From Bacillota bacterium (GTDB lineage: Bacteria > Bacillota_A > Clostridia > Peptostreptococcales > Anaerovoracaceae), in assembly GCA_017438085.1 (NCBI GenBank), contig JAFRWH010000338.1, positions 1 to 9,169 of the forward strand: a stretch of 9,169 nucleotides of DNA, given 5' to 3'. A program made the position numbers and the translations under genes. This document shows, piece by piece, positions 1 through 6,845 of the stretch; position 1 is the first letter of the stretch; each line of letters opens with the position of its first letter. The notes under the pieces are model-generated. The model saw only the letters and a list, made by a program, of their open reading frames with translations, made no database searches and was not told where the DNA came from.

Positions 1-187
1 GCAGAAGCTTATCCAGGCGGCTCCTAAGCGCTCCATAATCGCTCCAGCTGTCCTTTATTATCTCCTCCAGCCTGTAATCCGCATAGTTTTCCATGGCATA
101 GAAAGTACCGTCGCCGTAAACATCCACTATGCTTCCGACGGTCTTCCGCTGCGCATCATTAAGTATGTGCTGTGCAGGATTTGGCAT
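1..187 (-). CDS. Unidentified protein, N-terminal 62 residues only (gene leaves the window)
   Basis: An open frame starts with ATG at 187-185 and runs without a stop to the window edge, giving 62 residues. It is preceded by an AAAGG ribosome binding site at 195-199, 7 bases before the ATG. It begins 24 bases after the yfcE stop codon on the same strand, so it is probably the fourth gene of the dac-uvrC-yfcE operon. The protein starts MPNPAQHILNDAQRK and contains a segment reading YGDGTFYAMENYADYRLEEI. There is no signal peptide or membrane segment in the visible part. I do not recognise it with confidence. The aromatic 'YADYRLEE' stretch faintly recalls the N-termini of clostridial linear-amide C-N hydrolase-like proteins, but no catalytic motif lies within the visible part and this is only a guess. 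Its status as a real gene rests on the ribosome binding site, spacing and open frame. Confidence 0.72.
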   Translation of the reverse strand, partial: MPNPAQHILNDAQRKTVGSIVDVYGDGTFYAMENYADYRLEEIIKDSWSDYGALRSRLDKLL

Positions 188-211
188 GGTTCTGCCTTTC
201 TTAAAATGCCC

Positions 212-835
212 TTAAGGCCTGAATTCATGGTATTTTTCGCCGGTAAGAAGGTCGTGCCAGCTGAAAACACCGTCTTCATAGATCATATAACTGTGACGGC
301 TGACGCCCTTCGGGATGGAGACGGAGCCCGGATTAAGATATACGAAGCTGCCGTGGTCTGCATCCTTCGGCACATGGGTGTGGCCGCAGAGCATTATCTC
401 GCCCATGCCAAGGGGCATGGGATGGTTCTCGTCAAAGTGATGGCCGTGGTGTGCGAAAACGGTGATGATGCGTTCATCCGTGGCATCGCCGCTGGCTGCT
501 TTTTCATCATCGCCGGCTTTTTCAGGATCTGCTTCCGCAGGCGCTTCCAGAGTCAGGACTGCGTACTCCGCCATTATTGGGAAATCCAGCACCATCTGGT
601 CTACCTCGGAATCGCAGTTGCCCCTGACCGCAAGTATGCGGTCTTTGTACTTGTTGAGCATGGCAAAAACCTGCTTCACCTCATATCCATCGGGAAGATC
701 GTTCCTTGCTCCGTGGTAAAGCAGATCCCCAAGGAGCAGCAGCTTCTGCGCTCCGCTCCTCTCAAAGGCCTCCAGCATCAGCCTGCAGTACTTTGAAGAT
801 CCATGTATGTCAGATGCGATAAACAGTTTTTTCAT
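212..835 (-). CDS. yfcE: YfcE-type metallophosphoesterase (phosphodiesterase)
   Basis: A 207-residue calcineurin-like phosphoesterase of the YfcE/MJ0936 family, a cytoplasmic enzyme that uses two divalent metals to hydrolyse phosphodiesters; the natural substrate of the family is unclear. The metal-binding motifs are all present in order: SDIHG (D9, H11), GDLLYHG (D37), RGNCD (N73), AHHGHH (around H130) and GHTH (H152, H154), followed by the family motif NPGS at 168-171. The E. coli homologue is about 184 residues. Much of the extra length here is an acidic, Ala-rich insert at about residues 97-122, between the strand after RGNCD and the HHGHH strand. The start ATG overlaps the uvrC stop as ATGA. 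A GGAG ribosome binding site lies inside the uvrC end at 843-846, 7 bases upstream, so translation is probably coupled to uvrC. The family call is firm; the cellular role is not known. Confidence 0.93.
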   Translation of the reverse strand: MKKLFIASDIHGSSKYCRLMLEAFERSGAQKLLLLGDLLYHGARNDLPDGYEVKQVFAMLNKYKDRILAVRGNCDSEVDQMVLDFPIMAEYAVLTLEAPAEADPEKAGDDEKAASGDATDERIITVFAHHGHHFDENHPMPLGMGEIMLCGHTHVPKDADHGSFVYLNPGSVSIPKGVSRHSYMIYEDGVFSWHDLLTGEKYHEFRP

Positions 836-2793
836 ATTATAACTCCGTCTTCGTCCACTGCCGGCAGCGAGATCTGCCTGCCTATGCCGCCTGGGGATGA
901 ATAGTCGACGTTTTCGTCGATCTCAACTTCGGGCTTTGTCCGATTTGCCGCCTCTTCATCCTGCTTTGCGAAGTATTTCACCACTTCCTCTGCGGCTTTG
1001 AGGTTCATGCCGGGAGCCTGCGAAAGCTCGTACGCGCCGGCCGCCTTTATGGCATCGACGCTCCCAAAGGCTGAAAGCAGCGCCAGTTTGCGCTTTTCAC
1101 CAATACCCGGTATGCCGTCGAGCACAGAACGGCTCATGGACTTGCCCCGGAGGTTGTGATGATAGTTTATGGCGAAGCGGTGCACCTCCTCCTGTATGGT
1201 GCCGCAGTAAGCGAAAAGCTCCTGCCTGCCCTTAAGAGGCAGCTCCTCTTCTCTGAAAATAAGAGCTCTGGTGCGGTGTTTGTCGTCCTTTGCAAGGCCT
1301 GCCACGGGTATGCTGTCCAGCTTAAGAGCCTTCAGCACCGCTTCGGCTGCATGGACCTGGCCTATGCCGCCGTCCATAAGTATAAGATCCGGCAGCTCGC
1401 TGAATGAAGGATCACCCTCCAACGCCCTGGAAAAGCGCCTGAAGAGCACCTCCTGCATGGATCCGGTGTCGTCGTTTCCGCCCTCCACAGTCTTGATCTT
1501 AAAGCGTCTGTAGGCTTTGCGCAGCGGCTTTCCGTCGTAGAACACCACCATTGCGCCAACGGCATCGAGACCGCCGAGATGTGAGATATCATAGCGCTCT
1601 ATCCTGTGCGTCTTTTCAGCCTGCTCTTCTCCCAGGAGCTGGGCCAGCCCCAGCTGCACCGCCTGTTCCTTTTCCAGCTGACGGCGGGTCCGCTCATCAA
1701 GATCCTTGAGCATCTGATCCACATCCTTGCGGACCAGATCCATGAGAGCCCTCTTTTCGCCCCTTGCAGGAGCCGTTAGGCTCACCCTGCTGCCCTTCTG
1801 ATTGCTCAGCCAGTCTTCCAGCAGAGCCGCATCCTTGGGCAGCCTGTCCACCAAGATCTCCTTTGGCACCATAACGTTGGCATAGTAGTACTGTTTAATG
1901 AACTCGGCGACTATCTCTTCGCGGCTTTCTACGGAAAACTCGCCCAGATAAAAGCTCTCACGGCCGGAAAGCTTGCCCTCGCGGACCGTAAAGAGCACTG
2001 CATGAGCCCCGGAAAGCCCCTGGCTGAGCAGCACGATGTCAAGATTCTCAGGTCTTGCAAGCACTACCCGCTGCTTCTCTGCCAGGGTATTCACATCGTT
2101 TATATAGTCCCTGTATCTGGCCGCATCCTCAAACTCCAGCGCCTCCGCTGCCGCCTCCATGCGCTGCTGCAGCCTGTCCAGCAGCTCGTGATTCTTGCCC
2201 TGCAGGAACTCCATGGCCTTTTCCACGCTCTGCATGTATTCCTCTTTGGGCACATTGCCCTGGCATATGCCTCTGCAGCGCTTTATGTGGAAATTAAGAC
2301 AGGGGCTGAAGCCCGCGGGGAATGCTGCGGCAGAGCAGCGCTTAAGACTGTAGAGATCGTTCAGCAGCTCTATTATGGTATTCACAGCCCCCGCATCGGG
2401 ATAAGGCCCGAAATACTTCGACCCGTCGTTTACTATGCGGCGGGTCTTCAGTATCCTGGGGTAATTCTCTCCCAGGGTCACTTTGATATATGGATAGGTC
2501 TTGTCGTCCCGCAGCAGTATGTTGTACTTCGGCTCATACTGCTTTATGAGATTGCACTCCAGCATCAGAGCTTCCATCTCGCTGCCGCAGGTGATGTAAT
2601 CGAACTCGGCTATGTGCTCCACCATGGAGCGGACCTTGGGCGCCTGATTTTTGGACGACTGAAAATACTGGCGCACCCTTTTCCTCAGGGAGATCGCCTT
2701 TCCTACATAAATTATCTGCCCGTACCTGTCCTTGTGGAGATAGACTCCGGGACTGTCGGGCAGTTTTTTCAGTTCAGCCTGAATATCAAACAT
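832..2793 (-). CDS. uvrC: UvrABC system protein C (excinuclease subunit C)
   Basis: This 653-residue protein makes both incisions flanking a DNA lesion during nucleotide excision repair, acting on the UvrB-DNA complex. The N-terminal GIY-YIG nuclease domain (about 12-92) has GVY at 16-18, YVG at 29-31 with Y29 and R39 in place, and a glutamate in LECNLIK (E79). Four cysteines (C153, C165, C173, C177) match the spacing of the iron-sulfur cluster site of E. coli UvrC. The UVR helix that contacts UvrB is at about 200-236. The C-terminal RNase H-like nuclease has YDIS (D402), NDDTGSM (D441/D442), LMDGG (D474) and NYHHNLRG (H545). The helix-hairpin-helix DNA-binding region containing GIPGIG is at about 556-607. 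A tail of about 40 residues (612-653) extends past the helix-hairpin-helix and looks unstructured. The ATG follows the stop of the upstream carboxypeptidase gene directly (TAG then ATG), with only a modest AGAGAAG-like ribosome binding site, so coupling is likely. Confidence 0.98.
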   Translation of the reverse strand: MFDIQAELKKLPDSPGVYLHKDRYGQIIYVGKAISLRKRVRQYFQSSKNQAPKVRSMVEHIAEFDYITCGSEMEALMLECNLIKQYEPKYNILLRDDKTYPYIKVTLGENYPRILKTRRIVNDGSKYFGPYPDAGAVNTIIELLNDLYSLKRCSAAAFPAGFSPCLNFHIKRCRGICQGNVPKEEYMQSVEKAMEFLQGKNHELLDRLQQRMEAAAEALEFEDAARYRDYINDVNTLAEKQRVVLARPENLDIVLLSQGLSGAHAVLFTVREGKLSGRESFYLGEFSVESREEIVAEFIKQYYYANVMVPKEILVDRLPKDAALLEDWLSNQKGSRVSLTAPARGEKRALMDLVRKDVDQMLKDLDERTRRQLEKEQAVQLGLAQLLGEEQAEKTHRIERYDISHLGGLDAVGAMVVFYDGKPLRKAYRRFKIKTVEGGNDDTGSMQEVLFRRFSRALEGDPSFSELPDLILMDGGIGQVHAAEAVLKALKLDSIPVAGLAKDDKHRTRALIFREEELPLKGRQELFAYCGTIQEEVHRFAINYHHNLRGKSMSRSVLDGIPGIGEKRKLALLSAFGSVDAIKAAGAYELSQAPGMNLKAAEEVVKYFAKQDEEAANRTKPEVEIDENVDYSSPGGIGRQISLPAVDEDGVII

Positions 2794-4233
2794 CTATTCT
2801 TCTCTGTTGCGTCTCTGCTCGTCGTAATTGCGCTCCCACATGGCTCTGCGGCGGGCTTCCTCTTCCCTGAGAGCCTTGATCCTGGCGGCTTTGCGGGCTT
2901 TTTTGACCTTGGTCTGATGGCGGGCCCAGATGACCCAGGCGACAAAGGCAACAATAAGAGTCACAAAACCTGCTATGATGCCCACGAATATCTTGTGCGC
3001 CGTCGCATCGTCTATGCCGAAGACAGACAGCGGGCCGCCCTTCTCAACGGTAGCAGCAGCCACAACGGAAACAGTGCCTCTTAATTCTCCGCCCTCAAGT
3101 ATATCGATGGTCCCAAGCTTGGTCCCCTCCGTCACAGGCGCCGTGACCATATCGCTCAGATGGGTCTCGGTGCTGATGACGCTGGTGGAAGCATCCCGCG
3201 GGAGTATGATGTAAAACTCGCCCTCGGTCCTCAGGGGCACTTCCTTGACCGCGCCGCGCTTGACTGCAAGAGTTCCCGCGTCGCTGCCGTTTTCCACCGG
3301 TTTATATGTATAGTAATTCTCGAAGCCCCAGTTCAGCAGCTTGTGGGTATCCGCAAAGCGGCTCAGCTGTCCGGATTTCATCACGACACTCATCAGCATG
3401 GTGCCGGCCTGGTCGCCTTCGCCCTTGCGCTCCGCTGCCGCCACAAGGCAGCCGCCCGCAGGGGTCGTAAAACCGGTCTTGACACCGAAGGTGCCCTCGT
3501 ACTTGGTGCTGATCTTGTCGTTGTAGACGTACATCTGGGTGGTGTCGTCTGCCAGCAGCTTGTTGGTGCTGACTATCTCCCTGGCATCCCACTTGTTGGA
3601 CTTGGGGATGGTGTATTCGCTGGTGCCGACTATCTGGCGGAAGGTCTCATTCTGCATGCAGTACATGGCTATTACAGCCAGATCCTTTGCAGTGGAATAA
3701 TGTCCTTCGTCGTGCAGCCCGTGGGGGTTCATGAACTGAGTATGTGTGACGCCCACGGTCTCGCCGTCGATGACAGCCTCGATCTCCAGCAGCTTCTGGT
3801 TCATGCGCTCGACAAATGCAGGCACACTGCCGGAAATAGTCTTGGCGAAGAGCACGGCGCAGTCGTTGCAGGAAGCGATCAGCAGGGCGTTCAGAGCATC
3901 CCAGGCGTTGATCTCCTCCCCTTCCTTGAAGGTCAGGCTGGTGCCTCCGGTCTTGACCACCTCTGCGTCAGCCACAAGCGTGCGTTCCTTAAGCCCCGGA
4001 TTTTTCTCCATCTCTTCGATGATAATGATGCCCGTCACCATTTTTGTGGTGCTTGCAGGTTCGAGCTCCAGCTCCTCGTTCTGGTGGAGCAGCACCTTTC
4101 CGGTGCGCATGTCCAGCAGCATATAGGCTTCCGCTTCCATCCTCGATGGTTCGGGTGTGACGGCGTATGCAGGCACGGCAGATATCGACAGCATCAGCGC
4201 TAAACACAAGGCTATACTAATTATCCTCTTCAT
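2794..4233 (-). CDS. D-alanyl-D-alanine carboxypeptidase (peptidase S11, penicillin-binding protein)
   Basis: A 479-residue low-molecular-weight penicillin-binding protein that would remove the terminal D-Ala from peptidoglycan pentapeptides outside the membrane. A Sec signal peptide is clear at residues 1-24 (MKRII, hydrophobic core, then VPAYA as cleavage site). The active-site triad of motifs is complete: STTK (S61 nucleophile, K64), SCN (121-123) and KTG (252-254). The S11 catalytic domain covers about 30-290 and a PBP5-like beta domain about 310-400. Unlike E. coli PBP5, which uses an amphipathic helix, it ends with a true transmembrane helix at about 415-437 and a basic, highly charged cytoplasmic tail of about 42 residues. 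The frame is open for 24 further codons upstream to an ATG at 4305. I chose the ATG at 4233 because it has GGAGGG 7 bases upstream and gives a proper signal peptide. It is first in the minus-strand operon. The family includes DacA, DacB and DacF; which paralogue this is cannot be settled here. Confidence 0.95.
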   Translation of the reverse strand: MKRIISIALCLALMLSISAVPAYAVTPEPSRMEAEAYMLLDMRTGKVLLHQNEELELEPASTTKMVTGIIIIEEMEKNPGLKERTLVADAEVVKTGGTSLTFKEGEEINAWDALNALLIASCNDCAVLFAKTISGSVPAFVERMNQKLLEIEAVIDGETVGVTHTQFMNPHGLHDEGHYSTAKDLAVIAMYCMQNETFRQIVGTSEYTIPKSNKWDAREIVSTNKLLADDTTQMYVYNDKISTKYEGTFGVKTGFTTPAGGCLVAAAERKGEGDQAGTMLMSVVMKSGQLSRFADTHKLLNWGFENYYTYKPVENGSDAGTLAVKRGAVKEVPLRTEGEFYIILPRDASTSVISTETHLSDMVTAPVTEGTKLGTIDILEGGELRGTVSVVAAATVEKGGPLSVFGIDDATAHKIFVGIIAGFVTLIVAFVAWVIWARHQTKVKKARKAARIKALREEEARRRAMWERNYDEQRRNREE

Positions 4234-4240
4234 ATGCCGG

Positions 4241-4246
4241 CCCTCC
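4241..4246 (-). promoter_or_regulatory. Ribosome binding site that fixes the carboxypeptidase start
   Basis: On the minus strand this reads GGAGGG, 7 bases before the ATG at 4233. It is the best Shine-Dalgarno match near the possible starts and rules in favour of the signal-peptide start over the longer frame opening at 4305. Confidence 0.85.
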
Positions 4247-4313
4247 ATAGATTGATTTTGTCTGTGAAATGATATATATTTAATCGACGGCCCCGGGAGG
4301 CTCATCTTGTGGC

Positions 4314-4343
4314 ATTAAGCACTTTTTGATTAAAATGATTCAA
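4314..4343 (-). promoter_or_regulatory. Possible promoter of the dac-uvrC-yfcE operon
   Basis: Reading leftward, a -35-like TTGAAT (4343-4338) is followed after 18 bases by a -10-like CTTAAT (4319-4314). This is an imperfect sigma-A match and would leave an untranslated leader of roughly 75 bases. A second -10-like TATCAT (4274-4269) lies nearer the gene but has no recognisable -35. The location is right for the first gene of the operon, but the exact elements are uncertain. Confidence 0.35.
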
Positions 4344-4353
4344 TATATAGTAT
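4326..4353 (+). promoter_or_regulatory. Possible promoter of rdgB
   Basis: A -35-like TTGATT (4326-4331) lies 16 bases from a -10-like TAGTAT (4348-4353); an alternative -10, TATAAC (4351-4356), would need a 19-base spacer. The segment is AT-rich and sits directly upstream of the rdgB ribosome binding site. It overlaps the candidate leftward promoter, so the two transcripts may interfere with or share control of each other. No operator could be identified with confidence. Confidence 0.4.
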
Positions 4354-4376
4354 AACACATAATCAGGAGAACTCAA

Positions 4377-5033
4377 ATGCGAATTATAGCGGCTACACAA
4401 AATAAACACAAAATCAAAGAGATCAACGCTGTTTTAGAGGCTTTCGGCATGCAGCTGACATCACTTGCAGACGTTGGGCTGGCGGACCTGGAGATCGAAG
4501 AGACCGGTACCACCTGCGAGGAGAACTCCCTTATAAAGGCCGAAACTGTATGCAGACTCACGGGAGAGCCTGCGGTAGCAGACGATACCGGACTTATGAT
4601 CGATGCTCTTGACGGCGCTCCGGGAGTCTATTCCGCCAGGTTCGCAGGTGAGAACTGCAGCGAGGCTGACAATCGGGTAAAGACTCTGCGGCTTCTTGAA
4701 GGCCTGCCCTTTGAGCAGCGGAGCGCAAAATTCATCTGTGTGCTGACCATGGTCTGGCCGGACGGAAAAAAGCTTCAGGCCACAGGCGAATGCAGCGGCC
4801 GGATGCTGAGCCTCGAGCGGGGAGAACACGGTTTCGGCTACGATTCCATCTTCGCCCCGGACATGATACCTGTAAAAGGCGCGCTGCCCCAGGATGTGCT
4901 CAGGGACAACTCGCTGCTTCAGCCCAACAGTGAATGGAAGTCCTTTGCGGAGCTTTCGGATGACGATAAAAACGCAATAAGCCACAGGGGAAGAGCCCTC
5001 ATAAAGCTGGAAGAAATGCTTTCTTCAAAATAG
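4377..5033 (+). CDS. rdgB: XTP/dITP diphosphatase (Ham1/RdgB family, non-canonical purine NTP pyrophosphatase)
   Basis: This 218-residue cytoplasmic enzyme would hydrolyse dITP, ITP and XTP to the monophosphate plus pyrophosphate, keeping deaminated purines out of nucleic acids. The family motifs are present: a triphosphate-binding N-terminus TQNKHK (7-12), CEEN (47-50), the catalytic ADDTGL (68-73, D69), APGVYSAR (81-88), GFGYDSIF (152-159) and FAELS..DKNAISHRG (190-205). The usual GYDP is GYDS here. The loop between GYDSIF and FAELS is about 30 residues instead of roughly 10, which explains why the protein is longer than the usual 195-200 residues. The start ATG has AGGAGA at 4365-4370, 6 bases upstream. 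It is transcribed divergently from the dac-uvrC operon, with pgcA 80 bases downstream on the same strand. Confidence 0.96.
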   Translation: MRIIAATQNKHKIKEINAVLEAFGMQLTSLADVGLADLEIEETGTTCEENSLIKAETVCRLTGEPAVADDTGLMIDALDGAPGVYSARFAGENCSEADNRVKTLRLLEGLPFEQRSAKFICVLTMVWPDGKKLQATGECSGRMLSLERGEHGFGYDSIFAPDMIPVKGALPQDVLRDNSLLQPNSEWKSFAELSDDDKNAISHRGRALIKLEEMLSSK

Positions 5034-5037
5034 CAGA

Positions 5038-5065
5038 TTGAAGCATACAGAAAATATGATAGAAT
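5038..5065 (+). promoter_or_regulatory. Probable promoter of pgcA
   Basis: In the 80-base gap after rdgB, TTGAAG (5038-5043) is followed after 16 bases by TAGAAT (5060-5065), a good sigma-A-like pair. A transcript starting near 5072 would have a leader of about 40 bases, ending in the strong AAGGAG ribosome binding site at 5102-5107. No terminator hairpin is visible after rdgB, so pgcA may also receive read-through from rdgB. Confidence 0.45.
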
Positions 5066-5113
5066 AATAATGATGGCCAGATATGTGTCATATAATTTTT
5101 CAAGGAGAGATAT

Positions 5114-6790
5114 ATGGACTACAAAGCAAGATATAACGAATGGCTGAATGACAGCTATTTTGATGCAGAGGACAGAGCCGAGCTGGCAGCGCTGAAGGAT
5201 GAGAAAGAGATCGAGGACAGATTCTACAGAGATCTGGAGTTCGGTACCGCAGGCATGCGCGGCGTCATGGGCATGGGTTCCAACCGCATGAATAAATACA
5301 ACATACGCAAGGCGACGGCGGCTTTCGCCCTGGCGCTGAAGGAAAAGCACGGCGAGGAAGCCTGCGCAAAGCAGGGCGTGGCCGTGGCCTGGGACTCCAG
5401 AAACAACTCCCAGCCATATGCCTACGAGACAGCCATGACCTTTGCAGCTTACGGCATTCCCGCAAAGCTATACACCCTGGTCTCCGCAACGCCTCTTCTG
5501 TCCTTTACCGTAAGGGACCTGAACTGCGTGGGCGGCGTGGTGGTGACTGCAAGCCACAACCCCAAGGAATACAACGGCTACAAGGCCTACGATGAGACCG
5601 GCTGCCAGGTGCTGACCGAGGATGCGAATGCCATCACAAAGCACTACGAGGAACTGAGCTATAAAGAGATAAAGTCCATCAGCGAGGCTGAGGCCAGGGA
5701 AAAGGGCCTGCTCAAAGACCTTGGCATGGAAGAGATGCAGCGCTTCATCGACGCAGTCGCCAAGACCGCCAATCCCCTGCCCCAGGAGGCAAAGGACGCC
5801 ATTAAAATAGTTTACACTCCGCTGTTCGGCGCAGGACTTGTCCCTGTCCTCAGAATACTGGACCAGCAGGGCTATAAGAACGTTAGCCTGGTGGAATCCC
5901 AGAAGGGCCCTGACGGCAATTTCCCCGGCCTTGCGGCTCCCAACCCCGAGTTTGCAGAAGCCATGATGCCCGGCATCGAGCAGGCTAAGGCCGAAGGCGC
6001 AGACATCGTCATCGGCAGCGACCCGGACAGCGACCGCATGGGCCTGGCCGCAAGAGATGAGAACGGTGAGTTCGTACTCTTCACAGGAAACCAGATCGGC
6101 ACCCTGCTGCTGAACTACCTGATCGAAAGAAGAGAGGACAAGCTCCCCAGGGACGTTTACTTCGTATCCTCCATCGTATCCACACAGATGAGCTTTGCTG
6201 TAGCTAAGGAAAACGGCGTCCGCGGCGTTGCAACTCTTACAGGCTACAAGTACATAGGCGAGCAGATGACAAAGGATCCGGAGGACTTCCTCTTCGCCTT
6301 TGAGGAGAGCTACGGCTTCCTTTCCGGCACCTATGCAAGAGACAAGGATGCAGTGTTTGCAGCTCTGCTGCTCTCCGAGATGGCAGCGTACTACAAAGCC
6401 CTCCAGAAGCCTCTCACAGCCGTTCTGAGCGATCTTTACGCACGTTATGGATATTTCCTCGACAAGGTGGATTCCTACACTCTAAAGGGCAAAGACGGGG
6501 CTCAGAGCATAAAGAATATCAGCGCCCGCATGAGGGCAGCAGGCACAGGACTGATGGACGGCATAGAGGAGATGCTGGACTACAAGGACGGCATGGATGG
6601 CATGCCTCCCGCGGATGTGCTCCGCTTCCGCTACGCCGACGGCTCCTGGCTGGCAGTGCGTCCCTCCGGCACCGAACCCAAGATCAAGTTCTACTACTCC
6701 ATCAAGGCAAAAGACCAGGCTGAGGCTGAGAAGCTCTATCAGCTGCGCAAAGCAGTATCCGAGCAGATCGTAAAGGAAGAGAGCCTGTAA
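5114..6790 (+). CDS. pgcA: Phosphoglucomutase/phosphomannomutase (alpha-D-phosphohexomutase, PgcA type)
   Basis: A 558-residue cytoplasmic enzyme that interconverts hexose 1- and 6-phosphates, supplying glucose-1-phosphate (or mannose-1-phosphate) for UDP-glucose, glycolipid, polysaccharide and wall-polymer synthesis. All four active-site regions of the family are visible: TASHNP (145-150, phosphoserine S147), the Mg-binding DPDSDRMG (303-310; D303, D305, D307), the sugar-specificity loop FEESYG (396-401) and the phosphate-binding RPSGTEPKIKFY (516-527). FGTAGMRG near the N-terminus (43-50) is typical of this long bacterial/eukaryotic PGM2-like subgroup, whose B. subtilis member PgcA has a similar length. 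The start has AAGGAG at 5102-5107, 6 bases upstream. The gene ends 13 bases before a strong terminator. Whether glucose or mannose phosphate is the preferred substrate cannot be decided from motifs alone; the subgroup favours phosphoglucomutase activity. Confidence 0.95.
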   Translation: MDYKARYNEWLNDSYFDAEDRAELAALKDEKEIEDRFYRDLEFGTAGMRGVMGMGSNRMNKYNIRKATAAFALALKEKHGEEACAKQGVAVAWDSRNNSQPYAYETAMTFAAYGIPAKLYTLVSATPLLSFTVRDLNCVGGVVVTASHNPKEYNGYKAYDETGCQVLTEDANAITKHYEELSYKEIKSISEAEAREKGLLKDLGMEEMQRFIDAVAKTANPLPQEAKDAIKIVYTPLFGAGLVPVLRILDQQGYKNVSLVESQKGPDGNFPGLAAPNPEFAEAMMPGIEQAKAEGADIVIGSDPDSDRMGLAARDENGEFVLFTGNQIGTLLLNYLIERREDKLPRDVYFVSSIVSTQMSFAVAKENGVRGVATLTGYKYIGEQMTKDPEDFLFAFEESYGFLSGTYARDKDAVFAALLLSEMAAYYKALQKPLTAVLSDLYARYGYFLDKVDSYTLKGKDGAQSIKNISARMRAAGTGLMDGIEEMLDYKDGMDGMPPADVLRFRYADGSWLAVRPSGTEPKIKFYYSIKAKDQAEAEKLYQLRKAVSEQIVKEESL

Positions 6791-6803
6791 TACATGGCAA
6801 TCA

Positions 6804-6834
6804 AAAACGCCTGAGCACTATGCTCAGGCGTTTT
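6804..6834. terminator. Bidirectional rho-independent terminator between pgcA and copA
   Basis: An 11-base-pair perfect stem, ACGCCTGAGCA (6807-6817) with TGCTCAGGCGT (6821-6831), closes a 3-base loop. It extends by A-T pairs so that a T-tract follows the stem on either strand: TTTTATTATG on the plus strand and TTTTTGATT on the minus strand. It lies between the pgcA stop (6790) and the copA stop (6846), so it probably ends both convergent transcripts. Confidence 0.92.
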
Positions 6835-6845
6835 ATTATGCTTTT

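Noticed and set aside
2002..3084. A 360-codon open frame on the plus strand opposite uvrC and the carboxypeptidase end
   Set aside because: It lies antisense across two strongly identified genes, has no family motifs and no convincing ribosome binding site. Its composition is what GC-biased codon use on the other strand produces.
3160..4203. A 347-codon open frame on the plus strand opposite the carboxypeptidase gene
   Set aside because: It is fully antisense to a gene with a signal peptide and the complete STTK, SCN and KTG motifs. Its His/Gly/Leu/Val-rich protein has no recognisable domain.
4234..4305. A 24-codon N-terminal extension of the carboxypeptidase
   Set aside because: The extension would bury the signal peptide behind a polar segment, and its last codons contain the GGAGGG site that serves the ATG at 4233.
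5016..5046. A possible hairpin after rdgB using TTCAA and TTGAA
   Set aside because: The stem is only about five base pairs, AT-rich and lacks a T-tract, so it is not a credible terminator.
5091..5096. A perfect TATAAT hexamer before pgcA
   Set aside because: A start from it would fall in or after the ribosome binding site at 5102-5107, and there is no good -35 at the right distance. The upstream TTGAAG/TAGAAT pair fits better.
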